Made by a program: the position numbers and the translations under genes. Below, piece after piece: positions 35,789-45,262 of a stretch of DNA of 64,000 bases. Position 1 is the stretch's first letter, and each line of letters opens with the position of its first letter. The stretch is taken from the NCBI RefSeq assembly GCF_017696075.1, contig NZ_JAAORI010000004.1:1-64000 (forward strand), given 5' to 3'. Below the pieces are notes generated by a model, which saw only the letters and a program-made list of their open reading frames with translations, was not told the origin of the DNA and did not search any database. The stretch comes from Prochlorococcus marinus XMU1411. Its GTDB lineage: Bacteria > Cyanobacteriota > Cyanobacteriia > PCC-6307 > Cyanobiaceae.

Positions 35789-35815
35789 ATATATTCTAAG
35801 CCAAGCAAAATCTAA

Positions 35816-36013
35816 CTAATTAATACTATTTGCGCCCCCACTTACTAAGAAAATTATCGCTCCTATTGCCATTGTTGCTACACCCATGTAAGGGTATTTC
35901 TTAATTTTTGATTTAGTAATTGGAAGCCATGAAAGGTATCTATCAGATTTATTTAATTCATTTTTTTGTCTAGGTGGCAATCCTAATTCTTCTCTTCTTT
36001 TAGCTTCGCCCAT
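35816..36013 (-). CDS. DUF2839-family protein, 65 aa
   Basis: MGEAKRREELGLPPRQKNEL is the signature N-terminus of this cyanobacterial family, followed by a membrane helix (YMGVATMAIGAIIFLVSGG). A second member is at 38222-38437. Function unknown. Confidence 0.78.
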   Translation of the reverse strand: MGEAKRREELGLPPRQKNELNKSDRYLSWLPITKSKIKKYPYMGVATMAIGAIIFLVSGGANSIN

Positions 36014-36119
36014 AATCTTAAATTTGTTTATGTATCAATATTAAAAATTATGTTCTACACCTGCGAGTTAACTTTATTAAAAACAGAGATTCTTTATAGA
36101 TAAACAAATTATTTTAAAT

Positions 36120-36239
36120 TTATTTAGCCTTCTTTAAATATAGATTCTTTGTATTTGCCTGATCCGATGTAAATAACAAAATTAAAATAGTTCCAACTAG
36201 AAATGAAAAAATCATTGTCAAACCAACAACTTCAACCAT
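36120..36239 (-). CDS. Small membrane protein, 39 aa
   Basis: MVEVVGLTMIFSFLVGTILI then LLFTSDQANTKNLYLKKAK. One helix. Confidence 0.45.
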   Translation of the reverse strand: MVEVVGLTMIFSFLVGTILILLFTSDQANTKNLYLKKAK

Positions 36240-36421
36240 TTCACTAGGCAGATAATTTAGAAACATTAATAAATAGATCTCTTATCTTAAACTTAGCAAT
36301 TGTATTTTTTATGTAAAGTAAGTATTCCTCCTTAAATTTCGAAAAGAACTTTCAGAGACTTTTTAATCTTTATTTATTTTTATTTGCGGGATAAATCTAG
36401 TTCTAGCTGATCACAATTTTC

Positions 36422-36712
36422 TTACTTAGCTATTCCTATTTTCTTAAGCAATTTAAGGTAAGGCAAGGCCCAATTACCAAAGGTAAAAGAGATTGTCGTA
36501 TTTTTTGTAGTTGGAAATAATGTTTTAGAACGTGTAGAGGCTAATTTAGAAAATATCTTAATAGTCTCTGCTTCTAGGTTATCCATATACAATTTTTTTT
36601 GAACACCTCGATCTCTCTTTTGGGGCAAATAATTTTCTATAAACCATAAAACTTGATCTAAATTTGATTTATTGGGTACAGTTTTAATTTGTTTATTTTT
36701 CTTTTTAAACAT
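36422..36712 (-). CDS. Hypothetical basic protein, 96 aa
   Basis: MFKKKNKQIKTVPNKSNLDQ, VLWFIENYLPQKRDRGVQKK, then TRSKTLFPTTKNTTISFTFG. Basic, soluble, no family recognised. No operon partner. Confidence 0.58.
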   Translation of the reverse strand: MFKKKNKQIKTVPNKSNLDQVLWFIENYLPQKRDRGVQKKLYMDNLEAETIKIFSKLASTRSKTLFPTTKNTTISFTFGNWALPYLKLLKKIGIAK

Positions 36713-36903
36713 ATTTATTTACCTCTTAATTACTGAATTAAATTTGCCATTTATATAATTTAAATCAATAGTAAAAGCATCAAAATTATTTTCTTTTTAA
36801 TAATCGATAATCAAAAAAAAAATTAATAATTACGTTGTTTTTATAAAAAGAAAAAAAGAGAGGGATAAAACCCCCTCTTAATTGATCAGTTTCAAAAAAG
36901 AAT

Positions 36904-37074
36904 TTAATTTTTTGAGTCTTTCAATTTCATTTCTTTTTGTGTTTTCCTGATTCTTTCTTCAAAGACGGATCTTCTGTATGGAGTAACTTCTCCACTTTTA
37001 GTTGCCAAAAGTTGAGCTTCATATAGCCTATTGGCTTTTTTGATTTTTTCTCTTATTTGTAAGAGGTTATTCAT
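36904..37074 (-). CDS. Hypothetical helical protein, 56 aa
   Basis: MNNLLQIREKIKKANRLYEA, QLLATKSGEVTPYRRSVFEE, RIRKTQKEMKLKDSKN. Basic, helical hairpin-like. No family. Confidence 0.52.
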   Translation of the reverse strand: MNNLLQIREKIKKANRLYEAQLLATKSGEVTPYRRSVFEERIRKTQKEMKLKDSKN

Positions 37075-37263
37075 GGTCTTTTGCAGTTAATGAGAATCCC
37101 GTTCCCTAATCCCATTTCATGCGTCCAGAGATATAAACTTGGATGAACGTAAATGAACAATAACATCTTTAAAAAAATTCTGCGAGAGTAATTTTTACTA
37201 AATTTTTCTCAAAAAAATAAATATTGAATAGATAGTGTAAATAAGGTTTTAATATTTCCTAAA

Positions 37264-37539
37264 TTAGGATAAGAAAATTGTTTGCGACCCATCATTATTA
37301 TCCTGAATCACTATTTTTTTATTAGGGAAAATATCTGATAATATTCTTTTCAAATTTGAATTATCTGAATGAATTATATTACTCATATTTTTTGAATTAA
37401 TTTTCCAATTTTCATCTACAAATAGTTCTTTATCATCGCCTTTTTCATTCTCCAGTGATGTCTTATTTAGAATCTTAAGTAACAGTTCTGAATCATAATC
37501 TTTAAATTCTTCAGGGCCCTCTTTAAAATTTTTAATCAT
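37264..37539 (-). CDS. Hypothetical acidic protein, 91 aa
   Basis: MIKNFKEGPEEFKDYDSELL, LKILNKTSLENEKGDDKELF, SDNSNLKRILSDIFPNKKIV, IQDNNDGSQTIFLS. Acidic and soluble. No family recognised. Confidence 0.5.
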   Translation of the reverse strand: MIKNFKEGPEEFKDYDSELLLKILNKTSLENEKGDDKELFVDENWKINSKNMSNIIHSDNSNLKRILSDIFPNKKIVIQDNNDGSQTIFLS

Positions 37540-37765
37540 TATTTAGAAATCTAATGTTTCTAAATCTTGCATAATAAATTTGAAGAATACAAGGTATTAA
37601 TTACCTAAAAATTTCTCTTAAGATAAAAAATCCAGATGCAATTAAAATAATTTTCTTTAGAAAATTTAATTCCAAAATAGCTAAAGAATGATATTTAAAA
37701 AGATTAATTAATCATTTACACCATTTATTTACTTGTTAGTTTGCAATTAAGGGAATCAGAAAAAG

Positions 37766-37897
37766 ATGCCAAGAGTAATTAACAAAAAAATTAGACTTTT
37801 AAGATGGTTAAACTCAGGCATGATACTACCATTTATCATTATGGCTGCATCATCATCAATCATTCTTTATGGTGTTTTATTTATCCTAATAAAATAG
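37766..37897 (+). CDS. Small membrane protein, 43 aa
   Basis: MPRVINKKIRLLRWLNSGMI, LPFIIMAASSSIILYGVLFI, LIK: basic N-terminus and one long helix. Confidence 0.45.
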   Translation: MPRVINKKIRLLRWLNSGMILPFIIMAASSSIILYGVLFILIK

Positions 37898-37906
37898 TTT
37901 TTTAAT

Positions 37907-38041
37907 TTAAGCAGCTAAGTTTTCCTCAGATTTAGACATAATTATTGCAGCTTTTTTTAATAAACTAACTACTTCTTTTCTTCCAACTGCATTATCAGCT
38001 TGACGCATTATTTCATAATATTTTTTATTTATTTTCTTCAT
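37907..38041 (-). CDS. GRKE-family small protein, 44 aa
   Basis: MKKINKKYYEIMRQADNAVG then RKEVVSLLKKAAIIMSKSEE. Shares A-x-x-A/S-x-GRKE-x-x-SL-K with 59147-59284 and with the remnant at 24712. Small amphipathic protein, unknown function. Confidence 0.52.
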   Translation of the reverse strand: MKKINKKYYEIMRQADNAVGRKEVVSLLKKAAIIMSKSEENLAA

Positions 38042-38221
38042 AAATAGTTTTAATTTAATCTAAAATTACAACACCATATCATGGTGTCAACTGTAAATAA
38101 TTCTCATATATTATTTCTTTGATTATTTTTGCACAATAAAAATTGCTTATTCATTATCCTTCAAGTTTTTTAATTGATGATGCCAAAAATTCATAAATAT
38201 CAAAATTAATAATCCTTTTAA

Positions 38222-38437
38222 TTAAGCTATATGGAAGGATTTGAAAACATAAAATAAACCTCCTATTAGGATCAATATCGCAGCTCCATAAAAAAGAAAA
38301 GGGATAATTGGATATTTATACAATGTAGTCCTGACTTTTTGTTGTATGGCTTTTTTATCAAGTTGAGGTAACTTTATATCTTTAGTTTTTTCTCTAGGCG
38401 GAATACCTAAATTTTTTCTTCTCTTTGCCTCTCCCAT
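38222..38437 (-). CDS. DUF2839-family protein, 71 aa
   Basis: ATG at 38437 gives MGEAKRRKNLGIPPREKTKD, the family N-terminus; a longer frame would overlap the upstream gene. One membrane helix (IPFLFYGAAILILIGGLFYV). Follows the upstream gene by 2 bases. Paralogue of 35816-36013. Confidence 0.75.
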   Translation of the reverse strand: MGEAKRRKNLGIPPREKTKDIKLPQLDKKAIQQKVRTTLYKYPIIPFLFYGAAILILIGGLFYVFKSFHIA

Positions 38438-38439
38438 AA

Positions 38440-38670
38440 TTAATACTGAGGAATTCCCATACATTTTAAATAATTTTTATCAGCTAAATCTAAAATTTTA
38501 TTCCATTCTTCATGAGATGTTTCCAAATTATTTTTAAAATCTTTTTCGAATTTAAGAATACATCTTTTTTCTATATTTTCTGGAGAATTATAGTTTCTTA
38601 AAAAAGTAAAACTCAAATACGATAATGATGAAAAAACTATAAGTACTTTAGCGATTCTAAAATTATTCAT
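38440..38670 (-). CDS. Membrane-anchored small protein, 76 aa
   Basis: MNNFRIAKVLIVFSSLSYLS is an N-terminal anchor, followed by IEKRCILKFEKDFKNNLETS and LADKNYLKCMGIPQY with two Cys. Co-transcribed with the DUF2839 gene. No family. Confidence 0.52.
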   Translation of the reverse strand: MNNFRIAKVLIVFSSLSYLSFTFLRNYNSPENIEKRCILKFEKDFKNNLETSHEEWNKILDLADKNYLKCMGIPQY

Positions 38671-38752
38671 ATCTTAGATCCTATTTCCTTATAAATAAAT
38701 AAATTACTTTATGGTTCTATAATTAATTTAATCTATTTTAAAAAATTATCAA

Positions 38753-38950
38753 ATGATAAATTCGGTAAATTTTAACCATTTGCCTATTCAGGATTTGGTT
38801 GTTTCAGGGTTAATAATCTTTATAATGTCGACGATTATTGCCAATATTTATGACCCATTATTGGGAATAACTTATGCATTTGGGAATATACTTACTCTTA
38901 CTTTTTTGAGTTGGTTATACAAAGAGACTTGGAGTGATCCAAAGAAATAA
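38753..38950 (+). CDS. Small two-helix membrane protein, 65 aa
   Basis: MINSVNFNHLPIQDLVVSGL, IIFIMSTIIANIYDPLLGIT, YAFGNILTLTFLSWLYKETW. Likely two helices; no family. Confidence 0.52.
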   Translation: MINSVNFNHLPIQDLVVSGLIIFIMSTIIANIYDPLLGITYAFGNILTLTFLSWLYKETWSDPKK

Positions 38951-38979
38951 ATCAAATTCAAAAAAGATAAATAAAAAAA

Positions 38980-39087
38980 CTACTTCTGTATTTTTAACTT
39001 TGAAGAATACTTTAAATTAACAATGTAAGTTGCAACAAGAGATAGTATCAAAAAAAATAATAAGCTCTCTAGAGTAGATTGAGGCAT
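38980..39087 (-). CDS. Small membrane peptide, 35 aa
   Basis: MPQSTLESLLFFLILSLVAT then YIVNLKYSSKLKIQK. One helix. Confidence 0.42.
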   Translation of the reverse strand: MPQSTLESLLFFLILSLVATYIVNLKYSSKLKIQK

Positions 39088-39174
39088 AACCATAATAAGT
39101 ACCAAAAATAATACATTTCTACAAAAACGAATTCTGAAGAAAAATCAACCCTTTAATTATTTTTTATTTTGAAA

Positions 39175-40479
39175 TTAATAAATCCCAATCCCAAAAAATG
39201 AATGTGCAATAAACAATAAACTAAATAATGTTAAGAAAATTAATCCTATCCAGCTTATTGTTTTTAGAAAAAATCCATATCTATTTTTAATTGGTACTAA
39301 TTTGCTATTTATAGTATCCATTGCCATCCATGCAAATAACGGTGCAGTTAGAAAACTTCCAGTCATTGCAGCAAATACAAAATCTTTTACTCCTATACCT
39401 CCTGACCTTGCAATCAGCAAAGCTATTAATGATGCAAAGATATGTACAATCATCCAAATTTGAAATCTATTGCGCTCTGCTTTGGAATCCAGGTGTCCAA
39501 AATCAGTGCCTCTCAATAAACCTTGAATAGCAGAAATACTTCTTGGATATGCATCTAGACAAGTAATTGTAGTACTAAACATTGCAGCAAATGCTGCAGG
39601 TATTATGATCCATTTAGCCCAATTGCCGATGGATTTAGTGTAAAGGAGTATTAACTTTTGAGCAAAGGAGACTCCACTTCCGGAAAGCATTCCATCGCCA
39701 GTACCATACATTGTTATTGCGCCAAGAGTAAGGAAGAAAATAGCCGTAACAACAGTTATTAAGTAACCGAGATTAAAATCAAATTCTGCTTCACTGATAT
39801 TTGGCTTATAATTTGAATCTTTCGCTCGAGAAAACATCCATAAAGAAGGCCAAACACATAACTCTACTGGGCAAGGCATCCATCCCATTAAAGGGATCAA
39901 AAAAGCTAAATTTGTTAACTTCCATGGACTGATTTCTGGTTCAAAAAAACTCATATTTAAGGGCTCATTTATTGACCCTTTGAACAAAAGCGATAAAACT
40001 GCAAATAATGTTAATAAAGTTAGTAGAGATACTAAAAATTTTGAAATTCTATCAAGGGCTTTATATTTACCAAGAATTAATATCATTCCAGAAACAATCA
40101 GGATTCCTATCGACAAATCCATGGCTGGAAAACTTGAGAAAAAGGGAATATTAGTTAAAAGGACACCAGAGACAAAACTTACAGCAGCTATTGTGAAAGT
40201 ACCTGTAATTAGACTAACTATTAGAAATAAAGGAAGATATAAAGAATTCCTCTCTTTAAAACCTTCTAATAATGATTTACCAGTAGAGGCTGTAAATCTA
40301 GTCCCAACCAACAAGAATGGATATTTCAAAAGATTAGTAAGAAGGATTAGGCCAACTAATGAAAATCCAAACTTCGCACCAGCAGTAGTGGATGATAATA
40401 AATGAGAACCCCCAATTGCCGCTCCAGCTAGGACAATTCCTGGACCTAAACTTTTTTGTATTCCTTTTGTTAAATTCAT
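39175..40479 (-). CDS. NRAMP-related divalent metal transporter, 434 aa
   Basis: About 11 membrane helices. The N-terminus SLGPGIVLAGAAIGGSHLLS is the NRAMP TM1 region, but the canonical metal-binding DPGN is replaced by GAAIGGSH; in TM6 the usual MPH is replaced by MPCPVELCVW. Both substitutions mark it as a divergent NRAMP-related transporter, in the manner of NRMT-type magnesium transporters, so Mn2+/Fe2+ transport should not be assumed. Inner membrane. No operon partner. Confidence 0.75.
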   Translation of the reverse strand: MNLTKGIQKSLGPGIVLAGAAIGGSHLLSSTTAGAKFGFSLVGLILLTNLLKYPFLLVGTRFTASTGKSLLEGFKERNSLYLPLFLIVSLITGTFTIAAVSFVSGVLLTNIPFFSSFPAMDLSIGILIVSGMILILGKYKALDRISKFLVSLLTLLTLFAVLSLLFKGSINEPLNMSFFEPEISPWKLTNLAFLIPLMGWMPCPVELCVWPSLWMFSRAKDSNYKPNISEAEFDFNLGYLITVVTAIFFLTLGAITMYGTGDGMLSGSGVSFAQKLILLYTKSIGNWAKWIIIPAAFAAMFSTTITCLDAYPRSISAIQGLLRGTDFGHLDSKAERNRFQIWMIVHIFASLIALLIARSGGIGVKDFVFAAMTGSFLTAPLFAWMAMDTINSKLVPIKNRYGFFLKTISWIGLIFLTLFSLLFIAHSFFGIGIY

Positions 40480-40530
40480 GTTTTAATCTAATGATTTAAT
40501 TTACTTTTTGAGCTCTTCTAAATTTATTTT

Positions 40531-40611
40531 TTAATACTCTTTTTTTAACCCAAAAACACATAATGAATCAAAAATAAAAAGTATAATTAGGAATCCTATT
40601 CGAAGTTTCAT
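40531..40611 (-). CDS. Very small membrane peptide, 26 aa
   Basis: MKLRIGFLIILFIFDSLCVF then GLKKEY, with a strong GAAGGAGATATCTT ribosome binding site. Confidence 0.48.
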   Translation of the reverse strand: MKLRIGFLIILFIFDSLCVFGLKKEY

Positions 40612-40635
40612 AAGATATCTCCTTCAAATATGCTT

Positions 40636-40755
40636 TTATAAGATATTTATTTTGTATTCAACCTCTTTTCTCCATAAAATCCTCAAAAACCTATCTAAAA
40701 CATCTAATTCTTTTTTTTTAACCTTTTTTAGATTTTTATTATTTTGTTTTTGCAT
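40636..40755 (-). CDS. Small basic protein, 39 aa
   Basis: MQKQNNKNLKKVKKKELDVL then DRFLRILWRKEVEYKINIL. Strongly basic. Unrecognised. Confidence 0.38.
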   Translation of the reverse strand: MQKQNNKNLKKVKKKELDVLDRFLRILWRKEVEYKINIL

Positions 40756-40841
40756 AAATTATTGCTTAAGTATTTCAAATTTAAACTAAGCTAAAAAAAA
40801 CACAATAAGTAATACTTCTTAAAATTTTTTGTATTTTTTTT

Positions 40842-41198
40842 TTAATTTGATATGTATTTTTCTGCCCTTCTTAATGCTTTTATTGCTCCTCTGTAATCAT
40901 GATTTTTTAATTTTTCCTTACTTTTACGTTCCAACATTTGTACTATTTCATTTCTCTTTATTTCATCAATTTTAAGCTTATGATCAAATATAAGATCGAA
41001 TTTTGAAGAGTACAAACTAGATAATTCTTCTCTATATTTTTCAATAATTTTTTCATCACAAGATTTAGATTTCAATATCTCATTAGCTTTAATTTTGTCT
41101 TCTAAAGCTCCTTTAAAATTTCCAATTTTAAATTTCTTTTCACTTGATCGGGTTAGCTTAATAATATTTCCCAATATCAATCGCCCAGAATCTTCCAT
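40842..41198 (-). CDS. Hypothetical helical protein, 118 aa
   Basis: MEDSGRLILGNIIKLTRSSE, KKFKIGNFKGALEDKIKANE and ERKSKEKLKNHDYRGAIKAL, RRAEKYISN. Two segments (KIGNFKGALEDxxKANEI and KNHDYRGAIKALRRAEKY) look like single TPR-type helices. Soluble. Function unknown. Confidence 0.55.
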   Translation of the reverse strand: MEDSGRLILGNIIKLTRSSEKKFKIGNFKGALEDKIKANEILKSKSCDEKIIEKYREELSSLYSSKFDLIFDHKLKIDEIKRNEIVQMLERKSKEKLKNHDYRGAIKALRRAEKYISN

Positions 41199-41275
41199 TT
41201 TTATTTTTTTCTAAATTCAAGATAATCTTATCAGCATAAATAAAAAACAACTTAATTTTTTTAATACTTAAATAA

Positions 41276-41575
41276 TTAACCAATAACAAGTCCTTTTTCA
41301 AGAAGTAAATCAAAAACCTCCACACTTTTCGTTTTCCCAAATTGGGGGGGCTTATGTAAATCTAATAATTGAGCAAGGCACATAATCCAATAAGTATCTT
41401 TTTTTAAATTTAGCCCTTCGCAAACATGGGAGGGGGCCGATTTAAAACAGCCAAAATTTGTAGATATATTAATATTCATGATTTGAGTTTCAAGTTCTAG
41501 ATTTAAGAGTTCTATTTCTTGCTCAGAAAGAGATGACCCAAGAGAATATGATTCAATTAAAAGTTGGTAATTCAT
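41276..41575 (-). CDS. Hypothetical protein, 99 aa (paralogue of 59398)
   Basis: ATG at 41575 (MNYQLLIESYSLGSSLSEQE) is chosen because a longer frame runs into the next gene. Contains FGCFKSAPSHVCEGLNLKKD, TYWIMCLAQLLDLHKPPQFG and a C-terminal FDLLLEKG. The plan (I-x-x-PxxxCxxLxL...CWxLCxAxxLDxxxPP) is shared with 59398-59688, defining a small Cys-containing family of unknown function. Confidence 0.6.
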   Translation of the reverse strand: MNYQLLIESYSLGSSLSEQEIELLNLELETQIMNINISTNFGCFKSAPSHVCEGLNLKKDTYWIMCLAQLLDLHKPPQFGKTKSVEVFDLLLEKGLVIG

Positions 41576-41591
41576 AAAAAGAATTATTTTT

Positions 41592-41873
41592 TTAAGAAAT
41601 CCAGCGAGTGATTTTTGTCCCCGCGTAAATATGTCCTGAAGCTTCAACTATAGGTTTTGTTTCAGGATTCATAAAAATATCATATAAAACATTTTCTGGT
41701 CCTTGAAAAATTACAGTTGCCCTTTGAGGATCATCTAATGATTTACCAATATAAAATGTTTTAACTCCCATTTCTTTAAACATCGTCTGCTGTTCTTTTG
41801 CATTCATATGTGATTCATACTCCTCATAGGTATTACTTAGTTGAAAATCTAAAATAGTCGTTTCAATAGTCAT
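41592..41873 (-). CDS. DUF3764-family protein, 93 aa
   Basis: MTIETTILDFQLSNTYEEYE, SHMNAKEQQTMFKEMGVKTF, YIGKSLDDPQRATVIFQGPE, GHIYAGTKITRWIS. Same plan as 25015-25320. Alpha/beta, cytoplasmic, function unknown. Confidence 0.7.
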   Translation of the reverse strand: MTIETTILDFQLSNTYEEYESHMNAKEQQTMFKEMGVKTFYIGKSLDDPQRATVIFQGPENVLYDIFMNPETKPIVEASGHIYAGTKITRWIS

Positions 41874-42000
41874 AAGAATAATTAAACTTTTTTAAGTCTA
41901 AATCTTTATAAAAAAATTAATCTAAAAAAATTAGTTTTTATTAAGCAAAGTGTTAACTAATTTTCATTTATGAGTTATAAATCAACTATAAAAAACGATT

Positions 42001-43350
42001 TTGATTTTGGACTCAAAAATTTCTCAGAGAGAACAATGGACTAGTAAGCTAGGATTCATTCTCGCAGCTGCTGGTAGTGCAGTAGGTCTAGGCAACCTTT
42101 GGGGTTTTGCTTACAGAGCATCTCAGGGTGGAGGTGCGGCGTTTGTACTTTTATATATATTGATCGTTTTAATTGTATGTCTTCCTGTATTTGTTGCTGA
42201 AATGGCTCTAGGGAGAAACGCTATGGCAAGCACATTGCTTGCTCCTGTAAAGCTGGCAGGGAAGAATTGGTATCCATTAGGAATTCTTTTCTTCATAGCT
42301 CCTTTAGGAATAGCATCATATTATTCAGTGATAATGGGATGGACTGCAGATACCTTGTTCCATTCTTTATTTTTTGGATTACCAAAGAATTTAACTGAAG
42401 CAGAAACCTTCTTTGGCTCGATTAGTAGTGGCAGCAGTGTTTTGTTGGGCCACCTATTAAGTCTTGTACTTACAGCAATAATAGTTTCATCAGGTATAAA
42501 AAAAGGTATAGAAAAGGTTACTAGATATTTTATGCCAATCCTTTTCATAATTATTGTGATTCTTGCTATTTGGGCCACTTCACTTTCAGGTGCATGGGAA
42601 GGATATAAAACATTTCTACTTAAGTTTGACTTTAATGAATTGAGAAATCCTCAAACAATAAGAAACGCTTTTACACAAGCATTCTTTTCATTAAGCTTGG
42701 GGATTGGAATTATGGTTACCTACGCATCCTATTTAAATAAAAAAAGTAATCTTCCAAAACTAAGTGTAGGAGTTGCATCATTAGATACTTTGGTTGGACT
42801 AATGGCTGGATTTATAACTTTCCCAATAGTTTTAACATTCGGTTTAAGTGACGCTATTTCTGAATCCACTGTTGGTGCTTTATTTATCTCAATTCCAACA
42901 GGTTTAGGTTCATATGGTGCGGCAGGAAGAATTGTAGCTGTTGCATTTTTTGCACTAGCTTATATCGCAGCCATAACTTCATCTGTTTCATTATTGGAGG
43001 TTCCAGTTTCCTCTTTAATGGATAAATTCGGCTTTAAAAGAGAAAAATCGGTTTGGTTGATAACTCTATTCTTGTTTTTAGCAGGCATTCCTTCTGCATT
43101 AAATTTAAATATTCTTGGAACTGTTGATTCGATTTTTGGTGGCGTATTACTGATCTTTGGTGGATTCTTGGTTACTTTCTTTATGGGATGGGTAGTCCCT
43201 GGAAAATTTAATGAAGAACTTAGTGATTCAAAAGTTGGAATCAAAACGACGCGTTATTTGAAATTCATGACAAGATGGATTGCACCCCCAATTATTGGTT
43301 TTGGACTATTTATTAGTGTGTTTGATTTGCTGAAAGGCTGGGTTAGTTAA
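42001..43350 (+). CDS. Neurotransmitter:sodium symporter (NSS) family transporter
   Basis: 449 residues, TTG start at 42001 (no nearby in-frame ATG). TM1 has the family signature WTSKLGFILAAAGSAVGLGN-LWGF, and TM6 contains AFFSLSLGIGIMVTYASYL. Bacterial NSS proteins (LeuT, MhsT) take up amino acids with Na+; at 449 residues this is near the short, 11-helix MhsT type. Substrate cannot be told from sequence; an amino acid is the best guess. Confidence 0.88.
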   Translation: MILDSKISQREQWTSKLGFILAAAGSAVGLGNLWGFAYRASQGGGAAFVLLYILIVLIVCLPVFVAEMALGRNAMASTLLAPVKLAGKNWYPLGILFFIAPLGIASYYSVIMGWTADTLFHSLFFGLPKNLTEAETFFGSISSGSSVLLGHLLSLVLTAIIVSSGIKKGIEKVTRYFMPILFIIIVILAIWATSLSGAWEGYKTFLLKFDFNELRNPQTIRNAFTQAFFSLSLGIGIMVTYASYLNKKSNLPKLSVGVASLDTLVGLMAGFITFPIVLTFGLSDAISESTVGALFISIPTGLGSYGAAGRIVAVAFFALAYIAAITSSVSLLEVPVSSLMDKFGFKREKSVWLITLFLFLAGIPSALNLNILGTVDSIFGGVLLIFGGFLVTFFMGWVVPGKFNEELSDSKVGIKTTRYLKFMTRWIAPPIIGFGLFISVFDLLKGWVS

Positions 43351-43516
43351 ACAATATTTTACTGCGGAACCTTTTTTTAAGTAAATATTAAATTTTAACT
43401 TCTATTAAATCTCAAAAATAACGACAGAAAACATCCCTGAAAAAAAATATATAAGATATATCTAGATGTTGAATTTAAAGAAATTACAACGCAATCAACA
43501 ATAGATTAAAAATTTA

Positions 43517-45220
43517 ATGTCAACCAAGTCCAATTCATTAAAAGAAAAGCTTACGGAAAATTTTTCTGAATTTTCTCAATTATCCGACTATTCTTTTATG
43601 AATTCTCTTAAAGCAGATCCTCAATCAACAAAAGATGGAAATGATCATAAGCCGCGTTCAGTATATTCAGGTCATTACGTACCAGTTGTTCCAACTGCTA
43701 TTCCAGAACCAGAATATATTTCCCATAGCAACAAACTTTTTAAAGAACTAAGGCTAAGCTCAAATCTTACTAAAGACCAGAATTTTTGTCGTTTTTTCTC
43801 AGGTGATATTTCTGTTGCTAATTATCCAATGAGTCCTGTTGGTTGGGCAACAGGTTATGCATTATCTATTTACGGGACTGAATATACCCAACAATGTCCC
43901 TTTGGCACTGGTAATGGTTATGGCGATGGCAGAGCAATTTCTGTTTTTGAAGGTTTATTCAATGGGAAAAGAATGGAAATGCAACTTAAAGGAGGAGGTC
44001 CAACTCCCTACTGTCGTGGAGCAGATGGTAGAGCTGTCTTAAGATCTAGCGTACGAGAATTTCTTGCACAGGAATTAATGGATGCATTAGGAATCCCTAC
44101 CTCAAGATCTTTAACACTTTATGTCTCACGTTCAGAAATAGTTAGAAGACCGTGGTACTCCAAAGGGTCTAGGTATTTTGAACCTGACATCATGATTGAT
44201 AATCAAGCGGCAATTACTACGAGAGTTGCTCCATCTTTTTTACGTGTAGGCCAGATTGAACTTTTTGCAAGACGAGTTCGTAATAATGCACATGATGAGG
44301 CCCTCAATGAACTAAAGATGATAGTTAAACATCTTATTGATAGAAATTATAAAGATGAAATTGATTATGAGATTTCAATTGAAAGTAAGGTAATAAAACT
44401 GGCATCTTTATACAGATCAAGACTGATATCACTTATAGCCAACTGGATGCGAGTCGGTTATTGCCAGGGTAACTTCAATAGTGATAATTGTGCTGCTGGA
44501 GGTTATACCTTGGATTATGGCCCCTTTGGATTCTGTGAATTATTTGATCCAAGATTTCAACCATGGACAGGTGGAGGTGAACATTTCTCATTTTTCAACC
44601 AACCTTCTGCTGCGGCAATCAACTTTAAAACATTCTGTTCCTCTCTTAGTCCGTTACTTTCAGGAAACAAACAAGATCAAGAAAAGTTAGATCAAATCGA
44701 AAAGGATTTTTCAGAATTAATGAACAAAGAGTTGAAGAAAATGTGGGCAAACAAACTTGGTTTAGAACATTACAACGAAACTCTAATAAATGAATTTTTT
44801 AATCTCATGGTCATTTCAAAAGCAGACTATACAATTTTGTTCCGTAAACTCTCTGAAATACCTGATAACTTATATTCTTTAAAAGACAGTTTCTATTTTC
44901 CAATTGATTATGAGCTCAATAATAGATGGGAAGTATGGCTTAAAAACTGGCAATCAATCTTGAAGAAAGAGGGAAATATTAAAGCGAAATCAGCCTCAAT
45001 GAAATCCCTTAATCCAGTCTATACTTGGCGCGAATGGATGGTCGTTCCCGCATATGAAGAAGCTGAAAAAGGAAATTACAAAAAAATAAAAGAGTTACAG
45101 GATGTCTTTAGCCATCCATATATAGAACAACCCTCAGAAATAGATCAAAAATATAATCGACTAAAGCCAAGCCAATATTTTAATTATGGAGGCGTATCTC
45201 ACTACAGCTGTTCCTCATAA
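43517..45220 (+). CDS. selO: SelO/YdiU-family protein AMPylator
   Basis: 567 residues. Motifs in order: FCRFFSGDISVANYPMSPVG, SIYGTEYTQQCPFGTGNGYG, DGRAISVFEGLFNGKRMEMQ, KGGGPTPYCRGADGRAVLRS, SVREFLAQELMDALGIPTSR and the active-site NSDNCAAGGYTLDYGPFGFC. It is a pseudokinase-fold enzyme that transfers AMP to Ser/Thr/Tyr of target proteins, linked to redox stress. Bacterial members lack the C-terminal selenocysteine; the end here is SHYSCSS. Confidence 0.92.
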   Translation: MSTKSNSLKEKLTENFSEFSQLSDYSFMNSLKADPQSTKDGNDHKPRSVYSGHYVPVVPTAIPEPEYISHSNKLFKELRLSSNLTKDQNFCRFFSGDISVANYPMSPVGWATGYALSIYGTEYTQQCPFGTGNGYGDGRAISVFEGLFNGKRMEMQLKGGGPTPYCRGADGRAVLRSSVREFLAQELMDALGIPTSRSLTLYVSRSEIVRRPWYSKGSRYFEPDIMIDNQAAITTRVAPSFLRVGQIELFARRVRNNAHDEALNELKMIVKHLIDRNYKDEIDYEISIESKVIKLASLYRSRLISLIANWMRVGYCQGNFNSDNCAAGGYTLDYGPFGFCELFDPRFQPWTGGGEHFSFFNQPSAAAINFKTFCSSLSPLLSGNKQDQEKLDQIEKDFSELMNKELKKMWANKLGLEHYNETLINEFFNLMVISKADYTILFRKLSEIPDNLYSLKDSFYFPIDYELNNRWEVWLKNWQSILKKEGNIKAKSASMKSLNPVYTWREWMVVPAYEEAEKGNYKKIKELQDVFSHPYIEQPSEIDQKYNRLKPSQYFNYGGVSHYSCSS

Positions 45221-45262
45221 AAGTTTAGTCCTCATCCAGATTGAATAACTTTGAGAAAAATC

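Noticed and set aside
39980-40405. 141-aa plus-strand frame
   Set aside because: A shadow of the NRAMP-type gene on the opposite strand, with composition unlike a real protein.
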